This document shows, in pieces, positions 11,388 through 22,850 of a DNA stretch of 64,000 nt; within the stretch, counting starts at the first letter, position 1, and every line of letters starts with the position of its first letter. Under the pieces are notes generated by a model, which was not told the DNA's origin, did not search any database, and saw only the letters and a list, made by a program, of their open reading frames with translations. Location: NCBI RefSeq assembly GCF_026230105.1, contig NC_079474.1:43972294-44036293 (forward strand). Direction: 5' to 3'. The DNA is from Diorhabda sublineata. Its lineage: Eukaryota; Arthropoda; Insecta; Coleoptera; Chrysomelidae. The translations under genes were made by a program, and so were the position numbers.

Positions 11388-13739
11388 CTGCCAGAATACG
11401 GTTACGTCGGATTATTATGGAAAAAATTATCTTTATACGTTGATGATGATAATTTTACACAGGACAGGTAATATTCCTCCCAAAGGAGATTATAGGTGGA
11501 ACAAATATTCCCATAAACATGAGACAGTAAAGAAGATGAAGTTTACTTATACAAAAAATTCTTCAAAATAATACAAGCCTTTACTATTAATTAGAGAAGG
11601 AATTGTTTCTAACTCTCAACTGTGGTCAAGATTTAGAGGTGATGTAGCCCTTGCCTGTTTAAAGCGTGACATAGCAGCGGTATTTTTTTCCTCACGGTAT
11701 TAGAATAGATTGGGAGTACTAGACATAAAAATTCGTTGCAAATATGTTAAAAAAATGCCACCACCGAATATAAAGATTAATATTAACACAAATACATTTA
11801 ATGATTGTTGCCCCTGCTATTTAAAACTCTTCGTATTAAGTAGGGAGTCACAAATGAATTTCTTTTAAATTCCGTAAGTAGTTGCTGCGCAGTGGCTTTT
11901 GGAGACGCGGATCAGAAAGACGTTTTTTCCGTATCTCTAAGTCTTACCGCGTAATCTGAAATCGCCATCCTCCACGGAATAATCCTTATACCTTACAGAC
12001 TCGGAAATTTTTTTAGAAACGGATCAGAATGAGCAGAATCAGCAAGCTAAGAATAAGAGTCAGGGAATAAATTCTGAGATATACAATCAAATTATTTATT
12101 AATATTTTTTTTTGTATAATTCGTTCTAAATGAATGAACAAAATATATTGGGATTAGAAGTGGTATATATGTCAGATTTCATCTGTAGGTGGTATTTATC
12201 CGTGGACAGGATTCATCCGTGAGATAAAACTCATTATTCACGGCTGAAATTAGCTTCATTCGGCTCATTTCTTTAAAAATGTCCGTGTCTCTATGGTTGA
12301 AATTAGAGTCACGGCATCTTCCGTGAAGGGTGCCAATAGACACTTCGAATTAATAAACGAAATTTTAGAAATATTTCGCAAAAAACATACCAAACCGATT
12401 GACATGTTTCAAAAGAGATTATGTATGGTTCTGAATCAAATGGATCGTTATCATTTTCATGATGTCAAATATAAAAATTCGATATTATAAAACTAATGTA
12501 GCTTACAAATTAAAAAATAGTGTCATGTAATTAAAATCTTCTATCAAGCTGTCGTGCTGTAATCCTGAATCAATTCCGTAATCAAAAATTCGTCCGATCA
12601 ATAATTGTAATTCCATCCAGTACAACCAAATTATTACCCAACCCAATGTAACTTGTTTTTCAAACAAACATCATATGAATAGAAAATGAATAGAGAACAT
12701 TACGTAGGTACTTTTTTTGTGATCGATTTTCTTCTGGAAATTACTCTATGACCCCAATCTCAATGAAAAATACAAAAAATGTTAACCCGTTAACTAATAA
12801 GTGGATACACATAAACTATTTAAAATATGCTTTAAATATGCAAATACCTGAAATTGCATTTTAGCAGCGATAGTTTGATTTCCATCTACAATTTCTACAA
12901 AACTTTTATACAACGAACTTGAATAGGTAAGGGGTATATTAAATTTACTTACATGAAAGCTCTAACAAGTATCACGCTGAAAGGTTTTCAAATGAATTTT
13001 CAACCAGAAAGAGACAGGTATAAACAGTGCAGACAGAGTTGGAGTCAGCGAAAGAGATATCTTTCTATATCTATGTCAATTTGATATGAAAAGCAAAAAC
13101 ATTCATTGTAGTAGTAGCAGTTGTGTTGAATTTTTCTTTTGCAAGCTCCAGATCCCTTGGTACTAATGCTCTTTCTTTACTCTAAACATAATCGTTATAG
13201 CCTTAAGATCCTGTTTGATGATCATAGGCCGACACAACAACCGTTAGACCGACTGTTCTTTCTGCGTTGATCCTCATGAAAATTAAAAGCTTCTTATACT
13301 TGCACTGGTTCTTGATGGACTTTTGGTTCTTCTTTTCGTTCTTAACAATTTTTTTTTTATTCACGTAAATATCAGAACTACTAAATCACTAACACCATAA
13401 TTTTAAGAAGTTATGATGATTAATGATTTGAAGAGGTGTACTCTTTATAAAGGTTGAGTACTGATCAATGAAATTTCTGAGAAAGAGCATGTTTGAATAG
13501 AGCAAAGATCTATGAATGTTTACGAAAATGACAGCATACGCTATAGGTAAATAATGTAATCCGATCAAAAATATAGACAATCAACAAATCCATTTCTTAT
13601 CGCTAAGATTCGTGATGAGTCGAAATTAAATTTGCAAGTACTAAGCGTGGTAAGAACTCAGCCAGATTATTCGTTTCTGCAGTTTTGTGTTATATTCCGT
13701 TCTCTTTCATATTAAATGTTAATTTCATTCAAAGTTAGA
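11388..13739. other. Unassigned stretch with one ATG-started small ORF
   Basis: 12293-12490 holds an ATG-started 65-codon frame, MVEIRVTASSVKGANRHFEL onward, rich in charged residues. It is preceded by short near-repeats of 'atccgtg' and 'cacgg' at 12199-12315. I do not recognise the product. The remaining sequence shows no gene or repeat I can support. Confidence 0.3.
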
Positions 13740-14060
13740 CTTTGGAAAACGTGATGGAAATTTTAACAACCCATTTCACCAACCATCAAAAGAATTGCAT
13801 CATTTGCAGCTCGGTTCAAAAGTAGGCGTAAAATTATGTTTATGTTGGACAGCTTGGAAAAGCATCCGCCATAGTAGTATCAGTAAAACAGAGACCTTTC
13901 TTTTATGCTCTAAGCTGTTCAAGTTTCCGGTTAACTCTTGGTCGCTCATAAGTCGAATTGTTTTCTTATATATTGATTCGAGCATATTAAGGGTATGCTT
14001 GGGACTTGTAGAGCATTAGAAGCTCTTGCGGGGTATATAGCTTTCTATTCTTAAAGAGGG
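13740..14060 (-). mobile_element. LINE RT C-terminal remnant (Jockey/R1-like)
   Basis: Minus-strand LYTPQELLMLYKSQAYP (about 13999-14055) is followed by MLESIYKKTIRLMSDQELTG and NLNSLEHKRKVSVL (13985-13880). This is the post-RT region of insect LINEs in which LLxLYKAQIRP-LEYC precedes LDSIQKKAIRLI and L-HRRKVSVLSLFYRY. A deletion joins the first two blocks and a frameshift follows near 13870, where YYGGCFSKLSN resembles the next block. It probably belongs to the same insertion as the endonuclease part at 14200-14880, with the RT core deleted. Confidence 0.75.
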
Positions 14061-14149
14061 TTCCAAGTTATTGTGAGTCTGTCTTAGCTAATGCAGTCAC
14101 GTGACTATGCGTAGACATATTATAAACCAACCTTAATACTCAATAAACA

Positions 14150-14880
14150 AATTTGTGATGATGGTGTTATTTTATCTCCAGACAGGAGCAAATCCTAAGC
14201 TGCACTGCCAGCCTTCTTTGTGAAAAAAGCAGCCTTGGTGTTTGCTGCATTAAATTTTTTCACTGAAAAAAGCCTTGGCTGACCGCTTTTGTTACAGACC
14301 AGAAAGGTCTTGATCCATTTCAACAATTGAGAAGCTTGTTTTTCACTCTCTCATTATATCTTTCCTTGCAAGAATCTATAGTATGTTCGCAGGTATATCT
14401 CGTGACAACAAAGTTTGTATGAGTAGCTTTTTTGCTATTGATTGCTCTAGTGGAGATTTTATGAACCCATGGATTGTTGTATTTAAAGCCTTTGAAAGAG
14501 TAAGTAATATACACTTTATACCTGCCAAGAAATCTCGTTTCCCCTCATTGAGGGGTCATTGGAATTGAAGAAAACATCATTCCAAGGAAAAATTTTCCGA
14601 TCTAGGATGCCGAACTATATCATTTCAATCGGAGGCTCTGGTTGGTTCAATGATAAGTTGGGTTGGTCGATGAATCTCCAGCTTCCCACCCTTCATCGTC
14701 GGTGCAGTTGAGAAAATTCAACTAGCTGACGTGATGAACATTAAAGTCACCAGCGACAACAATATCTGCGTATGGATGGTTTGATTGCAGGTAATCCATT
14801 TTATCAGCAAACTTTGAGAATGTAGTGGGTATCGCAAGTAGATTTGTATAAGAAGCAAAAGACTTTTGTTGTTATTAGAG
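14150..14880 (-). mobile_element. LINE endonuclease and linker remnant (Jockey/R1-like)
   Basis: Minus-strand MDYLQSNHPYADIVVAGDFN continues VHH (about 14725-14805). This is the apurinic-like endonuclease motif GDFNVHH with the metal-binding aspartate and asparagine. The downstream DDEGWEAGD is the usual next block. The frame 14514-14320 (NPWVHKISTRAINSKKATHT, then CKERYNERVKNKLLN) matches the linker with a PWF-x-x-x-C/A-x-K signature between endonuclease and RT. FWSVTKAVSQGFF near 14260-14300 matches the block that precedes the RT. With 13740-14060 it forms one minus-strand LINE with an internal deletion of the RT catalytic core. Confidence 0.75.
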
Positions 14881-16435
14881 TCGTTGATGGTGTTCTTTCT
14901 AGCACTTTCTGCGACACGTGATGCTCTTTCTTAGTCTATCGTACAATAAATTCTATGTTTAGTCACGTATTTATTATTATTACTATTTCCAAGTAACTAT
15001 TATGCTTTTACTTCTTATTTTGGAATATATTTTTAAAGAAATGTTGACACAACGAACGGCCGCTATTATTTTATTTCTTATTATTATTCCATACAGAAGT
15101 ATACATCTACTACCGAAATTTGATTTTTAGATTGCTTTGTGATGACTAATTATATGTTTTCTTATCGGATTACTACTTCTTCGGATTTTCTTATTTCCAC
15201 TTGCTTTCCGCATGACGCAGTGCGTGGTTTCTGTTTTGTTTTCCAGTCGCCTTTATCGTGTTGTGAAGTTTAAGCCGATTCTGGAGAAAGAGAAGTCCAA
15301 ATTTACGTATACAAACCTCGAGTTTTATAATTACATGTAAATTCTTGTGATGTTTTGAAAGAGGAGGGTACTGAAATTTTGAATAAATTACATATTCAAA
15401 TATGCCCTCTTTTTATTTTAATACTTTTAATTATCTACGCTCTTTTGGCATCTTTACTTAATTTAAAAACTTTCCCTATTTCTTATATTCCACTTTTTAT
15501 GATATTTGCAGTGACTTTGATATTTTCAGCTGGAGTTTATTTAATTATGTACCCATTTTTCGGAAATATGTCTTTATGAGATAACTGGAAAAAAAATATT
15601 GACATTAAATACTTTGTATTTAATTGGAATATTTTGCTCGCCATTAATAAAAAAGTAAAAATGTGTAAAGCCATAAAATTATACGGAATTTTGTATGGAA
15701 ATATTATTAATTAGTGAAACGAATCAACTCTCGATCAGCCCCAAATATCCATATCCAAATAATTTATACGTATAATTTGCGGTAATTATGTATCTAAACT
15801 TTAAAGAAATATATACATGGTTTGTGGTAAATTTGGTTTATTTGTATGGAAAAGAAGAACATACCCACAAGATAACAAAAATTTACGTGTGAGCATCCCG
15901 CAATTTCTTCTCAATCACAAAACGCACGGGCTAAAAGCTAACAATTGGAAAGGGGACAAGCGCGCCGCGGCGCCGGTTCTTAAACAAATTTCAAACAACA
16001 TTAATAAGTACTTGGAACATTTACATCCGTTTCCTCCCTTCTTCTCGCATTAGAACTACAAATTGCTCATTCAAAAATGATAATTGCTGCTAAGGACAAA
16101 GATTCTGTAATAAAAACATTATTGGACCCATCATATGGTAAGTTTCGAAGCGAAAATGTTATTTCACCTGTTCCAATTTCCAGAGACGTGCCAATTGAAT
16201 TAAAACGGCATTCACAATTGCATTAAAGACCAAACAATGTCCGTTTGCGGGTTAGATTTCCACACACCAAGTTTATTAGATGTATCAGAGAAATTGATGA
16301 TACAATAGGGATAAAACAAGCAGATCCAATACCAACAGTGAAATTTACATCTACAAACAATAGTCATCATGAACAAATAATTGCATTTTTAGATGAATAA
16401 TGGCCGGAACAAAGAAGGAAATTGAAAGACAATTC
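14881..16435. other. Unassigned stretch, with an open region near 16050-16400
   Basis: At 16049-16400 the plus strand has long open frames (ELQIAHSKMIIAAKDKDSVI, then FPHTKFIRCIREIDDTIGIK after one stop) that read more like real protein than the surroundings. I cannot name them. They may be TE debris. The hydrophobic frame 15355-15579 begins with TTG and is probably random. Confidence 0.3.
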
Positions 16436-17010
16436 TGTAACTCAAAAGAAGCTGTATAAAATTATAGACTAGGAATAAACCAAGAGAAAACAAAGTGTAT
16501 GGAACAGAATGTAGTTGGTAGAAAAGAGTATATAGAGATTAAAGCCAGAGGAGATAGAAAGTATGATAAAGGAAAAGTTTGCGGAAGCAGCACTGTCTAA
16601 TAAAAATAAAGAGCGGACAGTAATGAATAGAAGACCAGCTAAAGGAAGTGAAGCAGTGAGATCATTAAATAAGTTTATAAGGTCACTGGAGTTCTAGTGC
16701 AGCCAAAATTATAATTGATACGACCAGCAGTTACAAACGGAAGTGAAACATGGGTTTTAACAAAGTCCGAAGAAACAAAACTGGCTATATGAGAAAGGAA
16801 GTTGTCGAGGAAAGTTTTTGGGAGAATAAAAACAAAAGAAGGACTAACCCAGAACTGAGAGATTTGTATAAATATCCATTAGTAATAAGATATATCGAAG
16901 GATCCATGGAAGTAGAGTTGCAGAAAGAATCGTTGATGAGATACAACAAGAGAAGGAAAACCAAAAAATGTGGCAATAGTGAAACCAGTATAAGACCATA
17001 TTATCTACAT
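16436..17010 (+). mobile_element. RTE-like LINE C-terminus, second subfamily
   Basis: Blocks in order: RLGINQEKTKCM (about 16468-16500), resembling GLKINxEKTKYM; a degraded middle; then LIRPAVTNGSETWVLTKSEE and TKLAIWERKLL (16715-16810). After a frame change NPELRDLYKYPLVIRYIEG (16840-16900) follows. This is the RTE-group tail (IRPVVTYGSETWVLTK, ERK-LRKIFG, N-EL-xLY-xP-IVRYIK). It differs in sequence from the copies at 8275 and 62180, so it is another subfamily. Several stops mark it as dead. Confidence 0.82.
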
Positions 17011-17956
17011 AACGATAAACATATATGACTTTTTTCAACTTTACATTCAACATTTAAGAGATTGATGAATTGATCGACATATAATGAAACTTGGCTCTAC
17101 GGTGAATGAATTTTTATACTTGCGGTAATCGGCCCTATACCTAGCATCCCAGATTGAGTCCGAAAACTTTTTAGAACAACGACACACACGTAATTTAAAT
17201 GTAACTTACGTTGGATGTCTTTTATAATTCATATAACGTTTGTCGAGCCAACTAATATTTGAATGAGGTAGTTGACTAATGTGATTTTTAGTTTTATAGA
17301 TTATAATCTACTGTCGTTTTTTTCTTCATAACATTAAACTTCGTATATTTAATTGATTCATTTCAATTAGGAAGCATGTCAATTACATTATGAGTAAATT
17401 TTTTCGCTACCACATATTAACAATCATTAACGTCATTCATTCATTCCAGAGGTACGTGAATAAACTTTCATGGATCTGTGATCTGCAACTACAAACTCGG
17501 TAGCATTTCTTCTCGATAATATCTACGAGTGTAGTCCACGATCTTGTACATTAATTGGCTAAGCCTGATTAGTAATTAAATGCGATTGGATGATTCTAGA
17601 ATCAGGTCTAGTGATTTACTGCTTTGGAACTATGTAATGAGATGGTGCGCTGTGATTTCTCTACATTTTTTTATTACTGGTTAAGAAGCTTTGTGTACAT
17701 TTAAGGAAAGTACAGTTGCGGATCTCATTATGAATAACTTAGGGTTCTCAATTTTTACTAGATAAATAAAAATTTTTAATGCGAGAAGGCTGGAATGTGT
17801 TATATATTATCGTTGAAATGATCATGTTCTAGATATATGAAAGGTGAGATACGTAGTTTTCTTTAAAGAGCTTCGTTCATTTTGAAGTATAACCCTACAG
17901 AATTTAAACTTTAGTAGACCTTACAATCAACACTCCAAATTTTTATTGAAATATTA
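17011..17956. other. Unassigned A+T-rich stretch
   Basis: I see no gene or repeat structure that I can support. Confidence 0.4.
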
Positions 17957-18227
17957 TTTTTAGACGACGCCATCTAAAAGTTGTTCGTTCTGTATTCAAT
18001 TTACACGAAACGAAAATTGCGTTTTGAGTGTTCCATGTAGTGAAAGTGACAGTTCCGTACTGCAAAACACTTTCGGGACGCTCTGTAGTACACTACTTCC
18101 TTAAATGTCACTCTAGCCACTTCAATGTTGACAGTTTCACTTCGATGATTTTTTATAATTCTCTATTATTTATTTTCTTTCCTGGGTGTAATTGAAAAAG
18201 TTTTGGATCTTATGCGTCGTCTAAAAA
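17957..18227. mobile_element. MITE-like element with 14-bp perfect inverted ends
   Basis: TTTTTAGACGACGC at 17957-17970 is repeated as its exact reverse complement at 18214-18227, about 270 bp from end to end. The interior is richer in G+C than the flanks and has no coding potential. The size and ends suggest a non-autonomous DNA transposon. No target duplication is obvious and no other copy was seen in the window. Confidence 0.5.
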
Positions 18228-18685
18228 ATGTTGTCTGGACTCGTCTGTTGCTCGCCTCGTTTCCCTCGTCTCGCAATTTTCAGACTCGTCCAACAAAGTA
18301 GCACTGTCAGCATACAAATAACTATTAAATTGTGTTCTGATCTTCTACTTTTCTTATTGGTAATATTCAATTTAATTTAATCCTGCGTTATCTAACGGTA
18401 TGCTAGTATTAAAATAGAAAAAAAAAATACCTATAGGCCAACGAAAAGTGTGTGCAGCAAAGTCATAGATGAAGAAGAAGAAGAAGTAAAAGTAGCAGAG
18501 TAGAAAAAATGGTTTCAAAAACAATACTAGAAAGAAAAGAAAATGAAGTAGAAGGATTTGTCTTCTAGTATTAAAGGAAAAAAAAAAGAAAAATTACATG
18601 AGTAAGGCCAATTATGATTATACTACTGGGGCATTTTGAGGCTACAGTTACATTCCATCACAACATTTTTCAAATTCGTTGCTTT
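18228..18685. other. Unassigned stretch with a short GAA-rich microsatellite
   Basis: A (GAA)n-like run lies at about 18471-18487, followed by a purine-rich tract to about 18595. Nothing else is recognised. Confidence 0.4.
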
Positions 18686-19820
18686 ATACAGAGTGTTCCG
18701 GGATGTGATGCACAACCTTCGGGAGTGAGTAGATGATGTGAAAATAATTTTTTCACACAACCCCTCGTTTCTGAGTAACAGGCATTTAAAGCTGCAAAAT
18801 CAGAAGTTATATTTAAATATATTTTCTAAATCATGCATTTGAACATTATGAATTTTCAATGGATGATTACGTATATCCATGTAGTGTGTTTGACGGAATA
18901 AATAATTCTGCACGACTATCTGGAGACCAGAGGCGGCTCATGCCCAATGGACAACAATCCGTAACTTTTACAAGGATAACATGTACAATCTAAAGATGGC
19001 AAAAATGAATTTTTCAATCGATTTTCTAATTCAAAGCTACTACTATCCATCGATTAGCAAAAATGTTATTAAGATGATTTTTAGGAAGTGGAGAGGGGCT
19101 CCATCGTGCATGAACCACATGTTTCTGCAAATGTTTCAAAAAATACCATATAATATGGGTGGGAAATTATCTTGGAGAAAGTATTGCTGACCATTTAAAT
19201 TATTATAAAAATGGACCTACTAAATTATTACCTATAATTCCTGCCCGCGCATTAAGACAACGTCGATGTGTTAATTCTTTGTTTCAATTGTACCATGAGG
19301 ATTTTCATCTGACAAATTATAGGAATTAATAAACCCGTCTCGTGTGAAACCAGCTTCATAATTAAACAGTACTTTTTCAACAAATGTATTATCAACTCGT
19401 TGTTTATCTATAAACCAACGAGCGTAGGCTAGTTTTGCTGTATAATCCACTAGTTCCATGACATGCACTTTATGGATGTAAAAGAGGTGAAGAAGTTGCT
19501 TCCGCAGAATCCTATGAATAGCGGTTGATAAGTCAAATTGCAATGACATTTTACGTACACTAGTTGTGGGATCAGCATCAACTGCATCTAATAAATTTTG
19601 ATCCAAATCCACACTTCGCAAAATATCATTTTATAAAAAATAATGGATCAACCCCAACAAAAGCTCTGCAGTCGGGTATAATTCTGTCCGGAAAGTGGTA
19701 TACAACCTACTGGCTTCTGACGAGTAACCAGAAGCCAAACCATACATTAAATGCACATACGATGTGATAATTATTGATGACACGTTTTGAAAAGATCGAC
19801 ATCTAATTGACATTAACAAA
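18686..19820 (-). mobile_element. DUF4817-type Tc1/mariner-superfamily transposase remnant
   Basis: Read on the minus strand the blocks are in order. YVHLMYGLASGYSSEASRLY (19770-19700) is the DUF4817-like N-terminus. After a frameshift, DLDQNLLDAVDADPTTSVRK and AIHRILRKQLLHLF form the DNA-binding domain (19610-19470). VEKVLFNYEAGFTRDGFINS (19385-19325) is the block with the first catalytic position (FTDEAxFTR, here N). LVGPFLL follows near 19220, then VHARWSPSPLPKNHLNNIF and ANRWI (19115-19050), then a degraded SPDLT/FLWG region near 18900-18950. The 3' end at 18687 reads TACAGAGTGTTCC, like the TACAGGGTGTTCC ends common in insect elements. The first ORF continues beyond 19620 only by frameshift; the copy is inactive. 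Confidence 0.8.
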
Positions 19821-21633
19821 TCTAGTCGTTTGCAATTTTTAATTGAATATCACGTTGTAGCTTATTTGATAGTAACCTACTAGATGAAAAATACTTATTA
19901 GTTTTTCTTCATGCCAGCAATATGATATTCGATAGTATGCAGTAAAATGTTATTATTTATTCTTATTCTTAGCTCTCCAACAAATATTTGATTGTGTTTT
20001 AATACCTCCTGTAAGTATTTTTAATATATAATTACAATTCATTATTTTTTTAGAATGCGTGCACAACGATCTAAAAATCTACATATCTCCTAAACCATAA
20101 TGTTAATCGAGTTAAACAAAGAGTACCTTTTTGTTGGAAAATCGATTGAAAAATTCATTTTTGCTGTTTTAAGATTATACCCTATAAAAGTTACGGATTG
20201 TCAACCATTGATCGAATATATAATTTACAAAATATACTTAGTAAACATAAATTATGATTTCGCAACTTTAAACTTCGATTTTGGAATATTACACTTTTTT
20301 TGTATTTTAAGTACATCTTCACAGTGGCTAAATTATATGTTATTATTAAACAAGAATCTCCATGATGCTAAATATTTGAATTGGGTCAGTTAAAGCTAGA
20401 GATGGCGGTTTTGAAATTAAAATTAACTGTATACTATAGTTACCAATTCATTAAAATCTGTAGTCAAATTGCGAGAGGATTTATTCCCTGCGTATATCCG
20501 CCACTGAGGGAATAGAAGAAGAATTCCCAGAAGTGAGTTTTTACGCCATATTACCGAGCTCCTTCAACTTCAGATAAAAGCGGGAGATTGTTTTTTCTTC
20601 ACTAATAAATTTAGGCGATTCATGAATATTTACAAACAATGAATAGATAAGTAGACAGATAATACCAGAAGAGTTGTTGAAGCACTTGTTCTTACAAAGT
20701 GATATACATTAGTACGAAGTGTTTTATTTAATACAATATTTGGAGAAAATGAAACTAATTCTTTCTGTGTTGGTACAAAAAAGTTTGTGGGCGCCATAAC
20801 AACTCAATACACAAAGGAATCGTATAGAAAATATCTATTATCTATTTATTACCAGATACATATTAGAAAAACTGTCGTTTTTGGTCTTTTTCGATTTTCT
20901 CAACTGTCTTTAGTTCAAATTAACGACTACAATCAGTCAAGTTTAGATTCAAAAATTCTAATGAAAAATTAGAAGACGCACCCCTTGAATTTGTTTTCTG
21001 ATAACTATAAAGAGCACTCTAAAAGTCTGGCTTAAATAGCAGGTTCAAAAAGAACGAAAACTTGCTTTTTCTTCCATGATTGAAAAGTACGAACCACCCG
21101 ATATTTGAATTCTTGTATTAACTATTTCATATTCTCGAATTAGCTCAGGAGCTTGATGCGATTATGTGTTAAATATTTGAGTTTTTCGAATTTTTTACTC
21201 GAGATCCAGCTACGTATTGTCTCTGAGGTTGATATCGCAATATTTTTCGTCCGTACTTCTCGCAAAGTGATATTATTATGTGGAGCTAGTGGTTATTCAT
21301 TTCGTTATTTTCCGGTTTCTCATTCTCATCCTTGTTCATTTTAAATGTGCCTCAAATTCTTAGACTGTTGCTTCAGAACTTTCAAGATTTTCTCTTCTTT
21401 TATATTCAGGTTTTCTATGTAATATATAAATGTATTTGTTAGAAATATACTTTATTTTCTAATGATAAATTCTCACACTTACGAAGAATCATATTTTCGT
21501 TCCTGGACATTCGAAACCACCTGCCATATCCACAGTCAGTTTCAGTCCGCGAAATTTGATTTGACATTTCTAAAATACTACAAAGACAAGAATTATTTTT
21601 TATTGAATACCAACAAATATATACGTACTTATA
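19821..21633. other. Unassigned A+T-rich stretch
   Basis: No recognisable coding block. The 97-codon frame at 20100-20393 starts near an ATG but looks compositionally random. Confidence 0.4.
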
Positions 21634-22625
21634 TTATTTAGAATGAATATTAACATTAATTGTACAGTTTGTATAATTACTTATATTTACTCCAGAAGTT
21701 GAAGCAACTACATCCAGTGTTTCTGAATAATGGTTATTGCCTACATTCAAACCAGATAATATACCGCCAGAAATTGAGTTGGAAATTTGCTTCTTATTTT
21801 CGTTAAAGTCTTCTATATATCCTTCTGCTACTGTCGTGGACCTCCATCCACCGCGACGTTTAAGAATTGACATATCATCCCCAGTATTGGAAAGCAGCGT
21901 GGCAGAACTTTTCCGAAAACAGTGACCCTTGTATGTTGGCAATCATATTAAGCATTTTCCCAATGGTATGCACTCCAGCAATTTGTGCGGTGTACTTTCC
22001 GTTTACATATCTCAAGAATACATGATGATTATTAACAATATTTTGTGGTCGGAAAACTGCATATTTACGATAAATTTTTATGAAATCAATATTAGCAACA
22101 GTGAATACACGCTTCTTGTTCGTCTTGGTATCAGGAACGGTTACTATTAATACAACATTCTATTCCTGAATATCTTTCCAATTTTAGTAAATATCTCGTC
22201 GCAAGGCACCAGATATTCCCATTATCAAAACTACCTACAAAAATTAGGGCAATAAATAAAAAAATTGTAAATGACATCTCTTAACACACACCTTCAACAA
22301 AAAGTATTTACGAATTTGCACACTCGTAAAAACTTTAGAGTTTTTTGCTCGATAACCCACTGCTTTTCTTTCAGAAATGGTACTAATTTTGAAAACTGCT
22401 TGATGTATCGACTTCAGCATGGAATAAATGCTCCATTAAGTTGAACTTTTGATTTCTGCATCAAATAAGCCGATAAAGTCGTCTAACATTTTGTTTGTCA
22501 CAGCAATCTTTAAACTCGCCTCAAAATTTTTCGTACTGCCATTTAGATTTTTCGGGAATTAAAACGGAAAGTGCTGAATTTACAGCGCTTTTGAGTTCAG
22601 GAGAAGTGGAAGGGACTAAAAAAAT
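21634..22625 (-). mobile_element. Eukaryotic tyrosine recombinase (Crypton- or YR-type) remnant
   Basis: This is a broken site-specific recombinase of the phage-integrase fold. Minus-strand blocks in order: LSVLIPEKSKWQYEKF (22568-22521), the N-terminal domain; STxWSIYSMLKS and KAVGYRAKNSKVFTSVQIRK (about 22450-22310); IMGISGALRRDIY (about 22195-22235), with the first catalytic arginine; VTVPDTKTNKKRVFTVANID (22140-22080), the beta-hairpin; GKYTAQIAGVHTIGKMLNMI; then, after a frameshift near 21940, GHCFRKSSATLL (HxxR box, 21890-21927), LKRRGGWRSTTVAEGYIEDF (with the nucleophile tyrosine, 21800-21865) and NCTINVNI at the end. All catalytic motifs are visible, but stops and at least three frame changes inactivate it. 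Crypton is the likeliest class because no RT is near; a DIRS-like origin is not excluded. Confidence 0.82.
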
Positions 22626-22826
22626 CTCTATCAGTATCCTGCGCTTTGTCAAGATTTTGTATATATTGAAACATATCATTTTCATAGTACACGGTGACAT
22701 TGTTAAATAAATTGAACTGCTGTTGATTTTTGAGCAATAATATATTATATTAATATAATATAATTTATGTAATAAATAGTATGTATGCCATGGCCACGAA
22801 ACTTTTAACAACCTCAAGATTTTCTT

Positions 22827-22850
22827 GCCTCGGCCGCAAGCGGCCTCGGC
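22827..22850. repeat. G+C-rich imperfect inverted repeat
   Basis: GCCTCGGCCGC is followed by AA and GCGGCCTCGGC, a short imperfect palindrome able to form a hairpin. It is a conspicuous G+C island in A+T-rich DNA, 200 bp upstream (on the minus strand) of the tyrosine recombinase remnant, so it could belong to that element's end. Confidence 0.5.

Noticed and set aside
12781..12800. TTAACCCGTTAAC as a piggyBac terminal repeat
   Set aside because: Its orientation points away from the piggyBac remnant at 10909-11387 and no partner end was found.
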